Origin: Stenotrophomonas sp. UBA7346
GTDB taxonomy: Bacteria; Pseudomonadota; Gammaproteobacteria; Xanthomonadales; Xanthomonadaceae
DNA length: 64,000 nt
Assembly (NCBI GenBank): GCA_002471015.1
Contig: DKPB01000095.1
Span: 28,212 to 92,211 of the forward strand
Direction: 5' to 3'
Of this stretch, positions 15,687 to 23,466 are shown one piece after another. The position numbers and the translations under genes were made by a program. Within the stretch, counting starts at the first letter, position 1, and each line of letters starts with the position of its first letter. The notes below the pieces were generated by a model. It had not been told where the DNA came from, did not search any database, and was given only the letters and a program-made list of their open reading frames with translations.

Positions 15687-16865
15687 ATGATCCATCCGAA
15701 CTCACGGCCCGCGTTGTGGGCCGCGGCGGTATTGGCTGCTGCTGCATTGGCCTACGCCGGGCCCAGCCACGCATTCATCAATCTGACCAATCTTCTTGGC
15801 AATAAATGCGGCAACAATGCCGGCTCGTTGCGCATCGTCGAGCCTGATGACGGCATGGGTGCGTGGGCCAGTTACGGTCTGCCGGCACCGACCCGCATGC
15901 TGCGCGTGATGGTCAATGATTCCAAGTGTTTCACTGTGCTGGACCGTGGCGTGGGTTTCGCCGCTGCGCAGGCCGAGCGTGATCTTGCCCTCGATGGTCA
16001 CCTGCAGGCAGGCCAGAATCTGGGCGGCGGGCAGATGCGGGGCGCCGACTATGTACTGATCCCGGACATTGTTTCGCAGAATGCCAATGCCGGCGGCATG
16101 AATATCGGTGGCAGCGCCTCTACACCGCAGAAGCGTGGCTTGATGGCTGGTGTCCTCAATGTCGCCACGCTGGGTGTGTCGGGCAAGTTGTCCACCCAGA
16201 AGCAGACCGCCGAAGTGGTGTTGACGCTGGTGGACGTGCGTACCTCCGAGCAGCTGATCAGCGTCAGTGGCGAAGCCAAGATCACCGACAAGGCCTGGGC
16301 TGCGGCGGTGGCGGCTTCCAACGTGCAGGGCAGTGCGCGGGTAAACGCAGGCAGTTGGGAGAACACCGAGATCGGTCAGGTGATCAAGGAGGCCTACGAA
16401 GAGGCGTTCTCCCGCATGGTCTCCCAGATCAATCGCAAACGTGGCGAAATCCAGACCCAGCCGGCGCCGCAGGCGGTGTTTGCCGGTGCTGCCCCGGTGC
16501 CGATGGCAGCGCCGCAGCCAGTGGTCCCGGCGGCTGTGCCTGCGGTGGCGCCGCTGGCCGTGGCAACGCCGGTGGTAACGGAGGCCGATGCGTCGGCATA
16601 CGAGCCGGCACCGATGCCTGCAGTGGCAGCGCCGCAGGCGCCGGCGGCAGCAGGTGCGGCGCAGCTTGCCCGCGCCGGCACCCTGGTGCTGCGGCGCATG
16701 GCGCGGCTGCTGACCGGTGCCAGCAACCAGTCCGAGGCCATCGCCGAGCTGAAGACCGGCATGTTGTTGTTCCCCACCGGCACCATCGAGGGCAGCATGC
16801 TTGAGGTGGAGGATGAAATGGGCAACAAGGGCTGGGTCCCCGCAGCCGCCGTCGAATCGGCATAA
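15687..16865 (+). CDS. CsgG/HfaB-like exported protein, copy 1
   Basis: The protein has 392 residues, with the ATG preceded by GGGGGA. A Sec signal peptide ends at PSHA near residue 30, with no lipobox, unlike CsgG, which is a lipoprotein. The region from about 45 to 250 (SLRIVEPDD, CFTVLDRGVGFAAAQAERDL, GADYVLIPDIVSQNA, ANTEIGQVIKEAYEEAF-like) resembles the CsgG fold. That fold forms oligomeric outer-membrane pores or LpoB-like activators. An Ala/Pro linker (about 265-325) leads to a C-terminal ~65-residue SH3-like module (GTLVLRRMARLL ... MGNKGWVPAAAVE). A paralogue follows immediately. No curli subunit genes are nearby. Confidence 0.7.
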   Translation: MIHPNSRPALWAAAVLAAAALAYAGPSHAFINLTNLLGNKCGNNAGSLRIVEPDDGMGAWASYGLPAPTRMLRVMVNDSKCFTVLDRGVGFAAAQAERDLALDGHLQAGQNLGGGQMRGADYVLIPDIVSQNANAGGMNIGGSASTPQKRGLMAGVLNVATLGVSGKLSTQKQTAEVVLTLVDVRTSEQLISVSGEAKITDKAWAAAVAASNVQGSARVNAGSWENTEIGQVIKEAYEEAFSRMVSQINRKRGEIQTQPAPQAVFAGAAPVPMAAPQPVVPAAVPAVAPLAVATPVVTEADASAYEPAPMPAVAAPQAPAAAGAAQLARAGTLVLRRMARLLTGASNQSEAIAELKTGMLLFPTGTIEGSMLEVEDEMGNKGWVPAAAVESA

Positions 16866-16875
16866 AAAGGGGGCG

Positions 16876-16909
16876 GATCGCCGTCTCAATGGGACGGCGA
16901 TCTGGTTTT
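16876..16909 (+). terminator. rho-independent terminator between the CsgG-like genes
   Basis: A 10-bp perfect stem (GATCGCCGTC / GACGGCGATC) with a 7-base loop is followed by TGGTTTTA, directly downstream of the first CsgG-like gene. It suggests that the two paralogues are transcribed separately or by read-through. Confidence 0.7.
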
Positions 16910-17108
16910 AAGGTTTCAGCTGAGGTCGTCGTAGGTATTTCCCGTATGTGACATAGGGATTTCCCTCACAAAAACCTGAAGATTCCTTGGGGCCATGTGC
17001 GGTAGCATGCACAGTGGACCGGCCCGCGCTTTGCCTGCTCGGTGTCATCGTGGACAGGATTGCCGCCAGGTCTCTAGCCAATGGAACGCACCTCGGAAGG
17101 TGCAGGTA

Positions 17109-18104
17109 ATGGGGATAAACCTAGATATGCGCACTATCTTTTCGCCGCTGTCCGCAGCGGCTCTCACGGTGGCTATTGCCGCAATCACGGCCAGCGCGCC
17201 GGCGCACGCCGCGTTCAAGAACCGTGGCACCCAGGCACAGGAACAACGCAAGGAAGCTGCCGCGCAGATCCCGGTCTGCCAGCGTCCAATCGGCACCTTG
17301 TCGGTGATCGAGCCGGAAGACGCCACGCATTGGTGGACGGGCCAGCAGCTGCCGGCGCCGTCGCGGCTGATCAAGGCCTTCGTCAACCGCTCGCGCTGCT
17401 TCACTCTCGTTGACCGTGGCGCCGGCATGGCAGCAGGCCAGTTCGAGCGTGAACTGGCTGCCAGCGGCGACCTGCGTGGTCGCTCCAACGTTGGCAAGGG
17501 CCAGATCCGTGCCGCCGACTACGTGATGATCCCGGACCTTATTTCGCAGAACAGCAATGCCGGTGGCAATGCTCTGGGCGGGCTGCTGGGTGGCCTGATC
17601 GGCGGTCGCGCCGGTGCAGTGGTGGGTGGCCTGAACTTCACCAGCAAGACGGCCGACGTGGTGTTGACCGTCACCGACGTGCGCTCCTCTGAGCAGGTAG
17701 CCATTTCCGAAGGGTCGGCGCGCAAGAGCGACATGGGCTTCGGCGCCAGTGCCGGCCTGTTTGGCGGTAGCGGCCTGGGGGCTGCCGGTGTCGGCGGTTA
17801 CGCCAATACCGAGATCGGCCAGGTGATCACCATGGCCTACCTGCAGGCCTACACCGACATCATCGCCCAGTTGGGTGGCCTGCCGGACAACGCTTCGGCC
17901 GCCAACGCCCAGCAGGCCGTGACTGTCACCCGTGCCGGCCGTCTGCTGGCCAATGCCCGCGGCACCGGTGCGCCGGTGCGCAGCCTGGACCCGGGCATGA
18001 TGCTGTACCCCACCGGCACCAAGGAAGGCGTGATGTGGGAAGTGGAAGATGAACTGGGCAACCGTGGCTGGGTCTCCTCGACTCTGCTGGAACTGTCCAA
18101 GTAA
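17109..18104 (+). CDS. CsgG/HfaB-like exported protein, copy 2
   Basis: The protein has 331 residues from the ATG at 17109, chosen because GGAAGGTG lies 7 bases upstream; an in-frame ATG at 17127 is an alternative. The signal peptide ends at PAHA. The core parallels copy 1: TLSVIEPEDATHWW, CFTLVDRGAGMAAGQFEREL, AADYVMIPDLISQNSNAGG, a Gly-rich segment (GGLLGGLIGGRAGAVVGGL) that could be a membrane hairpin, and YANTEIGQVITMAYLQAY. It ends in the same SH3-like module (GTKEGVMWEVEDELGNRGWV) but lacks the Ala/Pro linker. It probably arose by tandem duplication. Its role is unknown; a secretion pore or envelope activator is a guess from the fold. Confidence 0.7.
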   Translation: MGINLDMRTIFSPLSAAALTVAIAAITASAPAHAAFKNRGTQAQEQRKEAAAQIPVCQRPIGTLSVIEPEDATHWWTGQQLPAPSRLIKAFVNRSRCFTLVDRGAGMAAGQFERELAASGDLRGRSNVGKGQIRAADYVMIPDLISQNSNAGGNALGGLLGGLIGGRAGAVVGGLNFTSKTADVVLTVTDVRSSEQVAISEGSARKSDMGFGASAGLFGGSGLGAAGVGGYANTEIGQVITMAYLQAYTDIIAQLGGLPDNASAANAQQAVTVTRAGRLLANARGTGAPVRSLDPGMMLYPTGTKEGVMWEVEDELGNRGWVSSTLLELSK

Positions 18105-18122
18105 GCCGGGATTCCTCCCGCC

Positions 18123-18150
18123 GAAGGGCCGCGCAAGCGGCCCTTCTCGT
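18123..18150 (+). terminator. rho-independent terminator with GCAA tetraloop
   Basis: A perfect 10-bp stem (GAAGGGCCGC / GCGGCCCTTC) is closed by GCAA, a stable GNRA loop, and followed by TCGTTT. It lies just after the second CsgG-like gene. Confidence 0.8.
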
Positions 18151-18198
18151 TTGCAGCGTGGTGCCGGGCCGGCGCGGCAGGGCTTGCCCGATTGCCAG

Positions 18199-18310
18199 AT
18201 AGTGCCGAGCCGCGCTCGGCGGGGGGCTCGCCGGATTGCCAGGCAGTGCCAAGCCATGCTCGGCAGGGGCTTGCCCGGGATCTTTCTGCCGAGCATGGCT
18301 CGGCACTACC
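18199..18310. repeat. SMAG-type REP cluster
   Basis: Three GCCGAGC...GCTCGGC palindromes occupy the space before ybeD: two direct units (about 18200-18220 and 18245-18265) and one inverted unit ending GGCACTAC (18286-18309). They mark the right-hand edge of the segment inserted between dacC and ybeD. Confidence 0.8.
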
Positions 18311-18398
18311 CGTGCCGAGAGCAGGGCCTGCGCTGATGGAAGGCTGTGGATCGGCCATGGCCTTGGGTTTGCGGGCTTCCGCCCCGATAATGGCGGGC

Positions 18399-18677
18399 AT
18401 GGAAATCAAGTCCGACAACCCTGAACACGGCTTCCAGTTCCCCGGTACCTTTGAGCTCAGCGCCATGGGCGCGGCCAATATCGGGCTGGAACGCGAACTG
18501 CCGCAGCTGTTGCAGAGCGCCGGCGTGGAAGTGCTCAACGAGCGCATTGCCTGGAAGCATTCCTCCAATGGCAAATATGTCTCGGTGCGCATCGCCTTCA
18601 AGGCCGAAAACCGCGAGCAGTACGATGCCGCCCATGCGGCGCTGCGCGACCACCCGGAAGTGAAGTGGACGCTGTAA
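18399..18677 (+). CDS. ybeD: DUF493 family protein YbeD
   Basis: This is a 92-residue small cytosolic protein (MEIKSDNPEHGFQFPGTFEL...) with the ACT-like alpha/beta fold of YbeD. The ATG at 18399 gives the family length; the upstream in-frame sequence is REP DNA. The function is not established. The gene is almost always found beside lipB, which suggests a link to lipoylation or to the neighbouring cell-wall genes. Its 3' end overlaps the proposed lipB start by 13 bases. Confidence 0.9.
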   Translation: MEIKSDNPEHGFQFPGTFELSAMGAANIGLERELPQLLQSAGVEVLNERIAWKHSSNGKYVSVRIAFKAENREQYDAAHAALRDHPEVKWTL

Positions 18678-19372
18678 ACAGCTGCGAGGCAAAGGCCGCG
18701 ACCGCGCGCGCTACGCCGCGCCCGGCGCTGCTGCGTGACCTTGGCCGGCAGGGCTATGAGCCTGTATGGCACGCCATGCAGCAGTTCACCGATGCCCGCA
18801 CCGATACCAGCACCGACGAGCTGTGGGTGGTCGAGCACGACCCGGTGTTCACCCTGGGCCAGGCCGGCAAGGACGAGCATGTGCTGGCGCCAGGCGACAT
18901 CCCGGTGCTGCATGTGGACCGTGGCGGTCAGGTGACCTACCACGGCCCCGGCCAGATCGTGGTCTACCCGCTGCTGGACCTGCGCCGGCTCGGCATCGGC
19001 GTGCGCGACTACGTGTGTCGTATCGAACAGGCCATCATCGACACCCTGGACGAATGGAACATCGGGGCCGAACGCCTGGACGGCGCGCCCGGTGTCTATG
19101 TGGGCGGGGCCAAGATCGCCGCGCTCGGTATCCGCGTGCGCCGTGGCTGCAGTTTCCACGGGCTGGCGTTCAACGTGTCGCTGGACCTGGAGCCTTTCCA
19201 CCGCATCAACCCCTGCGGCTACGCCGGGATGCAGGTGACCTCGGTGCTAGACTTGGGCGGTCCTTCGGGCATCGAAGCGGTCAAGTCGGTGCTGCTGTCC
19301 CATCTGGCCCAGCAGTTCGGCCTGGCCTTGCAGCCGACGCCCGAACTGCCCGATCTGACTACGCGGCTTTGA
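18665..19372 (+). CDS. lipB: octanoyl-[acyl-carrier-protein]-protein N-octanoyltransferase LipB
   Basis: LipB transfers octanoate from ACP to the lipoyl domains of 2-oxoacid dehydrogenases and the glycine cleavage H protein. The protein has 235 residues from a GTG inside the ybeD end. Visible features are RGGQVTYHGPGQ (87-98 region), GGAKIAALG with Lys150, and NPCGYAGM with Cys184, which form the Cys/Lys acyl-transfer dyad. The N-terminal ~20 residues before RPALLRDLG are variable, so the exact start is uncertain. lipA follows 16 bases later, making a complete endogenous lipoate pathway. Confidence 0.94.
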   Translation: MDAVNSCEAKAATARATPRPALLRDLGRQGYEPVWHAMQQFTDARTDTSTDELWVVEHDPVFTLGQAGKDEHVLAPGDIPVLHVDRGGQVTYHGPGQIVVYPLLDLRRLGIGVRDYVCRIEQAIIDTLDEWNIGAERLDGAPGVYVGGAKIAALGIRVRRGCSFHGLAFNVSLDLEPFHRINPCGYAGMQVTSVLDLGGPSGIEAVKSVLLSHLAQQFGLALQPTPELPDLTTRL

Positions 19373-19388
19373 GACCGCTGATAACGCC

Positions 19389-20399
19389 ATGACTGAATCC
19401 ACCACGCGCTCCATTCCCCTGCAGGTCCTGCAGGGCGACGCCCCGTCCGCGCCGCTGCAGGCCGGTGTCAAACAGCTCGGCGGTGACAAGATCAACCGCT
19501 CGCCGGTGCAGTTCGCCGATGCGCCGGTGCTGCGCAAGCCCTCGTGGATCCGCGTGCGCATTCCCTCGGGCAATGCCGTGGCCAACCTCAAGGCCAAGCT
19601 GCGTGAGAACCGCCTGGTCACCGTGTGCGAGGAGGCCAGCTGCCCGAACATCCACGAATGCTTCGGCCATGGCACCGCCACCTTCATGATCCTGGGCGAG
19701 GTCTGCACCCGCCGCTGCTCGTTCTGCGACGTGGCCCACGGCCGGCCCAAGCCGCCGGACGCCAACGAGCCGGCCAGCCTGGGCCAGACCGTGGCCGACA
19801 TGGGCCTGAAATACGTGGTGGTGACCAGCGTCGACCGCGATGACCTGCGCGACGGCGGTGCCCAGCACTTCGTCGACTGCATCACCGCCATCCGCGAAAA
19901 GTCGCCGGGCACCCGCATCGAGGTGCTGACCCCGGACTTCCGCGGCAAGGGCCGCATGGAGCGCGCGCTGGAAATCCTGGCGCAGAACCCGCCGGACGTG
20001 TTCAACCACAACATCGAGACCGTGCCGGACCTGTACCGCAACGTACGCCCGGGCGCGGACTACCAGTGGTCGCTGACCCTGTTGAAGAACTTCAAGGCAC
20101 AGCACCCGAACGTGCCGACCAAGTCCGGCATCATGCTCGGCCTGGGCGAAACCTTCGAGCAGGTGCAGGCCACCCTGCGTGACCTGCGCGCGCACGATGT
20201 GGAAATGGTGACCATTGGCCAGTACCTGCAGCCGACCGCCCACCACCACCCGGTGCTGCGCTACTGGACGCCGGAGGAATACAAGGCCTTCGAGGACTAT
20301 GGCTACGAACTGGGTTTCACCCACGTTGCCTCCGGGCCGATGGTGCGTTCGTCCTACCACGCCGACCAGCAGGCGGCCGGTGCCGGCGTCGCCGTCTGA
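19389..20399 (+). CDS. lipA: lipoyl synthase LipA (radical SAM)
   Basis: LipA inserts two sulfurs into protein-bound octanoyl groups. The protein has 336 residues. The auxiliary cluster ligands are Cys80, Cys85 and Cys91 (VCEEASCPNIHEC); the radical SAM CxxxCxxC is Cys106, Cys110 and Cys113 (CTRRCSFC). The C-terminal VRSSYHAD holds the conserved RSSY serine that ligates the auxiliary cluster. All are intact. It is co-directional with and close to lipB, so the two are probably in one transcript. Confidence 0.97.
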   Translation: MTESTTRSIPLQVLQGDAPSAPLQAGVKQLGGDKINRSPVQFADAPVLRKPSWIRVRIPSGNAVANLKAKLRENRLVTVCEEASCPNIHECFGHGTATFMILGEVCTRRCSFCDVAHGRPKPPDANEPASLGQTVADMGLKYVVVTSVDRDDLRDGGAQHFVDCITAIREKSPGTRIEVLTPDFRGKGRMERALEILAQNPPDVFNHNIETVPDLYRNVRPGADYQWSLTLLKNFKAQHPNVPTKSGIMLGLGETFEQVQATLRDLRAHDVEMVTIGQYLQPTAHHHPVLRYWTPEEYKAFEDYGYELGFTHVASGPMVRSSYHADQQAAGAGVAV

Positions 20400-20528
20400 C
20401 CCCGGCCTTTCATGCACGCCCCGGGCTTGCTCCGGTGGCGTGCCCGCGGCGGCGGCCGCAGCCCTGCATGGGCGATTCACACTCTGCTACAGCACTGCGG
20501 CTAGTCTGGCCGTGGGCCGGATGACAAT

Positions 20529-20545
20529 TGCCGAAACTTTCGGCA
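20529..20545. promoter_or_regulatory. perfect palindrome upstream of prc
   Basis: TGCCGAAACTTTCGGCA is an 8-bp inverted repeat around one central base, 62 bases before the prc start. It is compact enough to be a protein-binding operator and lacks a T-run, so it is not a typical terminator. No regulator can be named. Confidence 0.35.
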
Positions 20546-20606
20546 CTGTCGGCATGTCTGACCTGCCCGCAGTCTTCCCCCAACGTTCGGTGCCACGAGT
20601 ACTTTG

Positions 20607-22781
20607 ATGAACTACCGAGTTCCCGCTTTTCTGCTGGCCTTCGCGCTGACCGTGCCGACCGCGCTGCTGGCGCGTGCCGACGCCCCGACGCTGGGCTCCG
20701 GCCCCACGGTTGACCAGGCCACGGCCTCCAAGCTGGTGTACGGGGTGCTGTCCGACAGCCGCTATGCCTACCGGCCGCGGCCGCTGGACGCGGCTACCTC
20801 GGCCGATGTCTTCAAGCGCTACCTGGAGTCGCTGGACGGCGGCAAGCAGTTCTTCACCAAGGCCGACGTCGACGGCTTCGCGCCGCTGGCCGCACGCACG
20901 GGCGATGCAATCCGCTCCGGTGAGCTGGATCCTGCCTTCCAGGTGTTCGCGGTGTACCGCCAGCGCGTGACCGAGCGCATCAACTACGCGCGCGGCCTGC
21001 TGCGCCAGGAGCCGGACTTCACCCGCGAAGAGCGTTTCGAGTACGACCGCAAGGACGTGCCGTGGGGTACCAATGCCGAGCTGGACGAACTGTGGCGCAA
21101 GTCGGTCAAGAACGATTGGCTGCGGCTGAAGCTGGCTGGCAAGTCGGCCGCCGACATCCGCAAGACCCTGGACAAGCGTTACGAGACCCAGCTCAAGGGC
21201 ATCAACGAGTGGAAGAACGAGGACGTGTTCTCGATCTACCTCAATGCCTACACCCGGGCGGTGGATCCGCACACCGACTACTTCACCCCACGCACCGCGG
21301 AGAACTTCAACCAGGCCATGTCGCTGTCGCTGGAGGGCATTGGTGCCCAGCTGCAGCGCCAGGACGACGTGGTGGTGATCCGCGAAGTGGTGCCCGGTGG
21401 CCCGCTGGCGCTGGATGGCACGCTCAAGGCCGGTGACCGCATCGTCGGTGTCGGCCAGGGCCGCTCCGGCCCGGTCGAGGACGTGATCGGCTGGCGCATC
21501 GACGACGTAGTGGCCAAGATCCGCGGTGCCAAGGACACCCAGGTGCGCCTGGAATACATCCCGGCCGCCGAAGGTGTGGATGGCAAACACCGCATGGTGA
21601 CCCTGACCCGGCAGAAGATCCGCCTGTCCGAGCAGGCTGCCAAGGGTGAGACGATGACCATCCCTGCGGCCGCCGGCGTGCCCGAGCGCCGTATCGGCGT
21701 GGTCAAGCTGCCGACCTTCTACCAGGATTTCGAAGGCCGCCGCCGCAATGCCGCCGACTATGCCTCGGCCACCCGCGACGTGGCCAAGCTGCTCGCCGGC
21801 TTCAAGGCCGACAAGCTCGACGGCGTGGTGCTGGACCTGCGCAACAACGGTGGCGGATCGCTGGACGAAGCCATTGAACTGACCGGTCTGTTCATCGAAC
21901 AGGGCCCGGTGGTGCAGGTGCGCGAGTCCGGCGGCCGTGTCACCGTCAACAGTGACCGCAACCCGGCAGTGGCCTGGGATGGCCCGCTGGCGGTGCTGAT
22001 CAACCGTGGTTCGGCCTCGGCCTCGGAAATTTTTGCCGGTGCCATCCAGGACTATGGTCGCGGCCTGGTGATCGGTGAAACCACCTTCGGCAAGGGCACC
22101 GTGCAGAACGTGGTGCCGCTGGACCGCTGGCCGGCCAGCGAGAAGGAGCGCTTTGGCCAGGTCAAGCTGACCATCGCCCAGTTCTTCCGTGTCAGTGGCT
22201 CCAGTACCCAGCACAAGGGCGTGGTGCCGGACCTGGCCTTCCCGGCCAGCGTCGATGCCAGCGAGTTCGGTGAAAGCACCTATGACAATGCCTTGCCGTG
22301 GACCCGTATCGCCGCTGTGCCGCATACCCAGTACGGCAACTTCGCGCCGATCGTGCCGCGCCTGGACGGCCTGCACAGCCAGCGCATCCGCAACGACCGC
22401 GAGTTCCAGTGGTGGGAGGAAGACGTGCAGCAGTTCCGCACCGAGGCCGCCAAGAAGTACGTGTCGCTCAACGAGGCCGAACGCCGCGCCGAGCGCGACA
22501 AGCAGGAAAACCAGCGCAAGCAGCGCCAGCAGATCCGCAAGGAGCTGGGCCTGCCGCTGGATCCGCTGGCCGAGGACAGCAGCGACGACGGCCTGACCGG
22601 CAACGAGCGCGACATCGTCAAGGATGCCGCACGCGAGAAGGCCGCCGAAAAGCGCCCGGACCCGCTGCTGCGTGAATCGGCCGCCATCCTGGCCGATGCG
22701 GTCAACCTGCTGGAAAAGGACCGTCCTCTGTCGGCACAGGTATTGCCGCAGTCCACCGCACCCGGGCGCTGGGCTGACTGA
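20607..22781 (+). CDS. prc: carboxy-terminal processing protease Prc (tail-specific protease)
   Basis: This is a 724-residue periplasmic S41 protease. A signal peptide (MNYRVPAFLLAFALTVPTALLARA) is followed by an N-terminal helical domain and a PDZ domain (about 235-330, SLEGIGAQLQ ... GDRIVGVGQG). The catalytic domain has Ser471 in SASASEIFAG and Lys496 in TFGKGTVQ, with the 25-residue Ser-Lys spacing seen in E. coli Prc. A Lys/Glu-rich C-terminal helical region completes it. Prc trims PBP3 and degrades the hydrolase MepS, which fits its position beside wall-synthesis genes. The ATG at 20607 is preferred to the adjacent TTG at 20604. Confidence 0.95.
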   Translation: MNYRVPAFLLAFALTVPTALLARADAPTLGSGPTVDQATASKLVYGVLSDSRYAYRPRPLDAATSADVFKRYLESLDGGKQFFTKADVDGFAPLAARTGDAIRSGELDPAFQVFAVYRQRVTERINYARGLLRQEPDFTREERFEYDRKDVPWGTNAELDELWRKSVKNDWLRLKLAGKSAADIRKTLDKRYETQLKGINEWKNEDVFSIYLNAYTRAVDPHTDYFTPRTAENFNQAMSLSLEGIGAQLQRQDDVVVIREVVPGGPLALDGTLKAGDRIVGVGQGRSGPVEDVIGWRIDDVVAKIRGAKDTQVRLEYIPAAEGVDGKHRMVTLTRQKIRLSEQAAKGETMTIPAAAGVPERRIGVVKLPTFYQDFEGRRRNAADYASATRDVAKLLAGFKADKLDGVVLDLRNNGGGSLDEAIELTGLFIEQGPVVQVRESGGRVTVNSDRNPAVAWDGPLAVLINRGSASASEIFAGAIQDYGRGLVIGETTFGKGTVQNVVPLDRWPASEKERFGQVKLTIAQFFRVSGSSTQHKGVVPDLAFPASVDASEFGESTYDNALPWTRIAAVPHTQYGNFAPIVPRLDGLHSQRIRNDREFQWWEEDVQQFRTEAAKKYVSLNEAERRAERDKQENQRKQRQQIRKELGLPLDPLAEDSSDDGLTGNERDIVKDAAREKAAEKRPDPLLRESAAILADAVNLLEKDRPLSAQVLPQSTAPGRWAD

Positions 22782-22812
22782 GCCGCGGCCAAACACGCAG
22801 CGGCAGGGCCCG

Positions 22813-22844
22813 ACGCCGTCAACGTCCCATGACGTTGGCGGCGT
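22813..22844. terminator. stem-loop between prc and the lipoprotein gene
   Basis: A 14-bp stem with one G-T wobble (ACGCCGTCAACGTC / GACGTTGGCGGCGT) and loop CCAT lies 32 bases after prc. It has no T-tract, so it could be an attenuating hairpin or transcript-stabilising structure rather than a full terminator. Confidence 0.45.
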
Positions 22845-22876
22845 TATGCTGAGGGCCTTCTCCACTGGGAGTGCCC

Positions 22877-23428
22877 ATGCGCAGTCTTCGCCCGCATGTG
22901 CCGGCCGCGCTGGCCCTGCTGATGCTGGCCGGTTGTGGCGGCAAGCCCGCCAACAGCACCTTGCTGCGTGAGTCCTTCGACTCCGGCGACACCTACACCC
23001 GCAATATCGACAGCACCCCGGCGCAGGCCTGCGAGGCCGCCCGTCGCGCGCTGCTGGGGCAGGGCTATGCCATTGCCCGCGCCGATGCCGGCAATGTGGA
23101 GGCCAACAAGAATTTCCAGCCCAAGGACGAGGTGCACGAGCAGTTGGTGCTGCGGGTTTCCTGTGCCCCCCGCGCCGACGGCAAGGCGCAGGTGTTTGTC
23201 AGTGCGGTGCAGGATCGCTATGCCTTGAAGAAGTCACCGACCTCGGCCAGTGTCGGGGTTGGGGCGCTGGGCTCGGTGTCGCTGCCGTTTGGCAGCAATG
23301 ACGATTCATTGGTGCGGGTGGCCAGCAGTACGGTGCAGGATGCGCAGTTCTATCGCAACTTCTTCCAGCGCCTGCAGCAGTATGTGAGCGAACTGGCGCC
23401 AACCGCAGGCGTGGATGGCACGCAGTGA
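22877..23428 (+). CDS. DUF2242-like lipoprotein
   Basis: This is a 183-residue lipoprotein with lipobox LAGC (Cys20). The ATG at 22877 is chosen over the GTG at 22871 because GGGAG at 22867-22871 overlaps that GTG and is correctly spaced for the ATG. The segment TYTRNIDSTPAQACEAARRALLGQGY resembles the DUF2242 family of envelope lipoproteins; that assignment is from memory of the family and is moderate. The function is unknown. The following gene may start within its stop codon. Confidence 0.7.
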   Translation: MRSLRPHVPAALALLMLAGCGGKPANSTLLRESFDSGDTYTRNIDSTPAQACEAARRALLGQGYAIARADAGNVEANKNFQPKDEVHEQLVLRVSCAPRADGKAQVFVSAVQDRYALKKSPTSASVGVGALGSVSLPFGSNDDSLVRVASSTVQDAQFYRNFFQRLQQYVSELAPTAGVDGTQ

Positions 23429-23466
23429 GGCAGCCGCGGCGCGTGCGGGCAACGGTAGGTCGCGGT

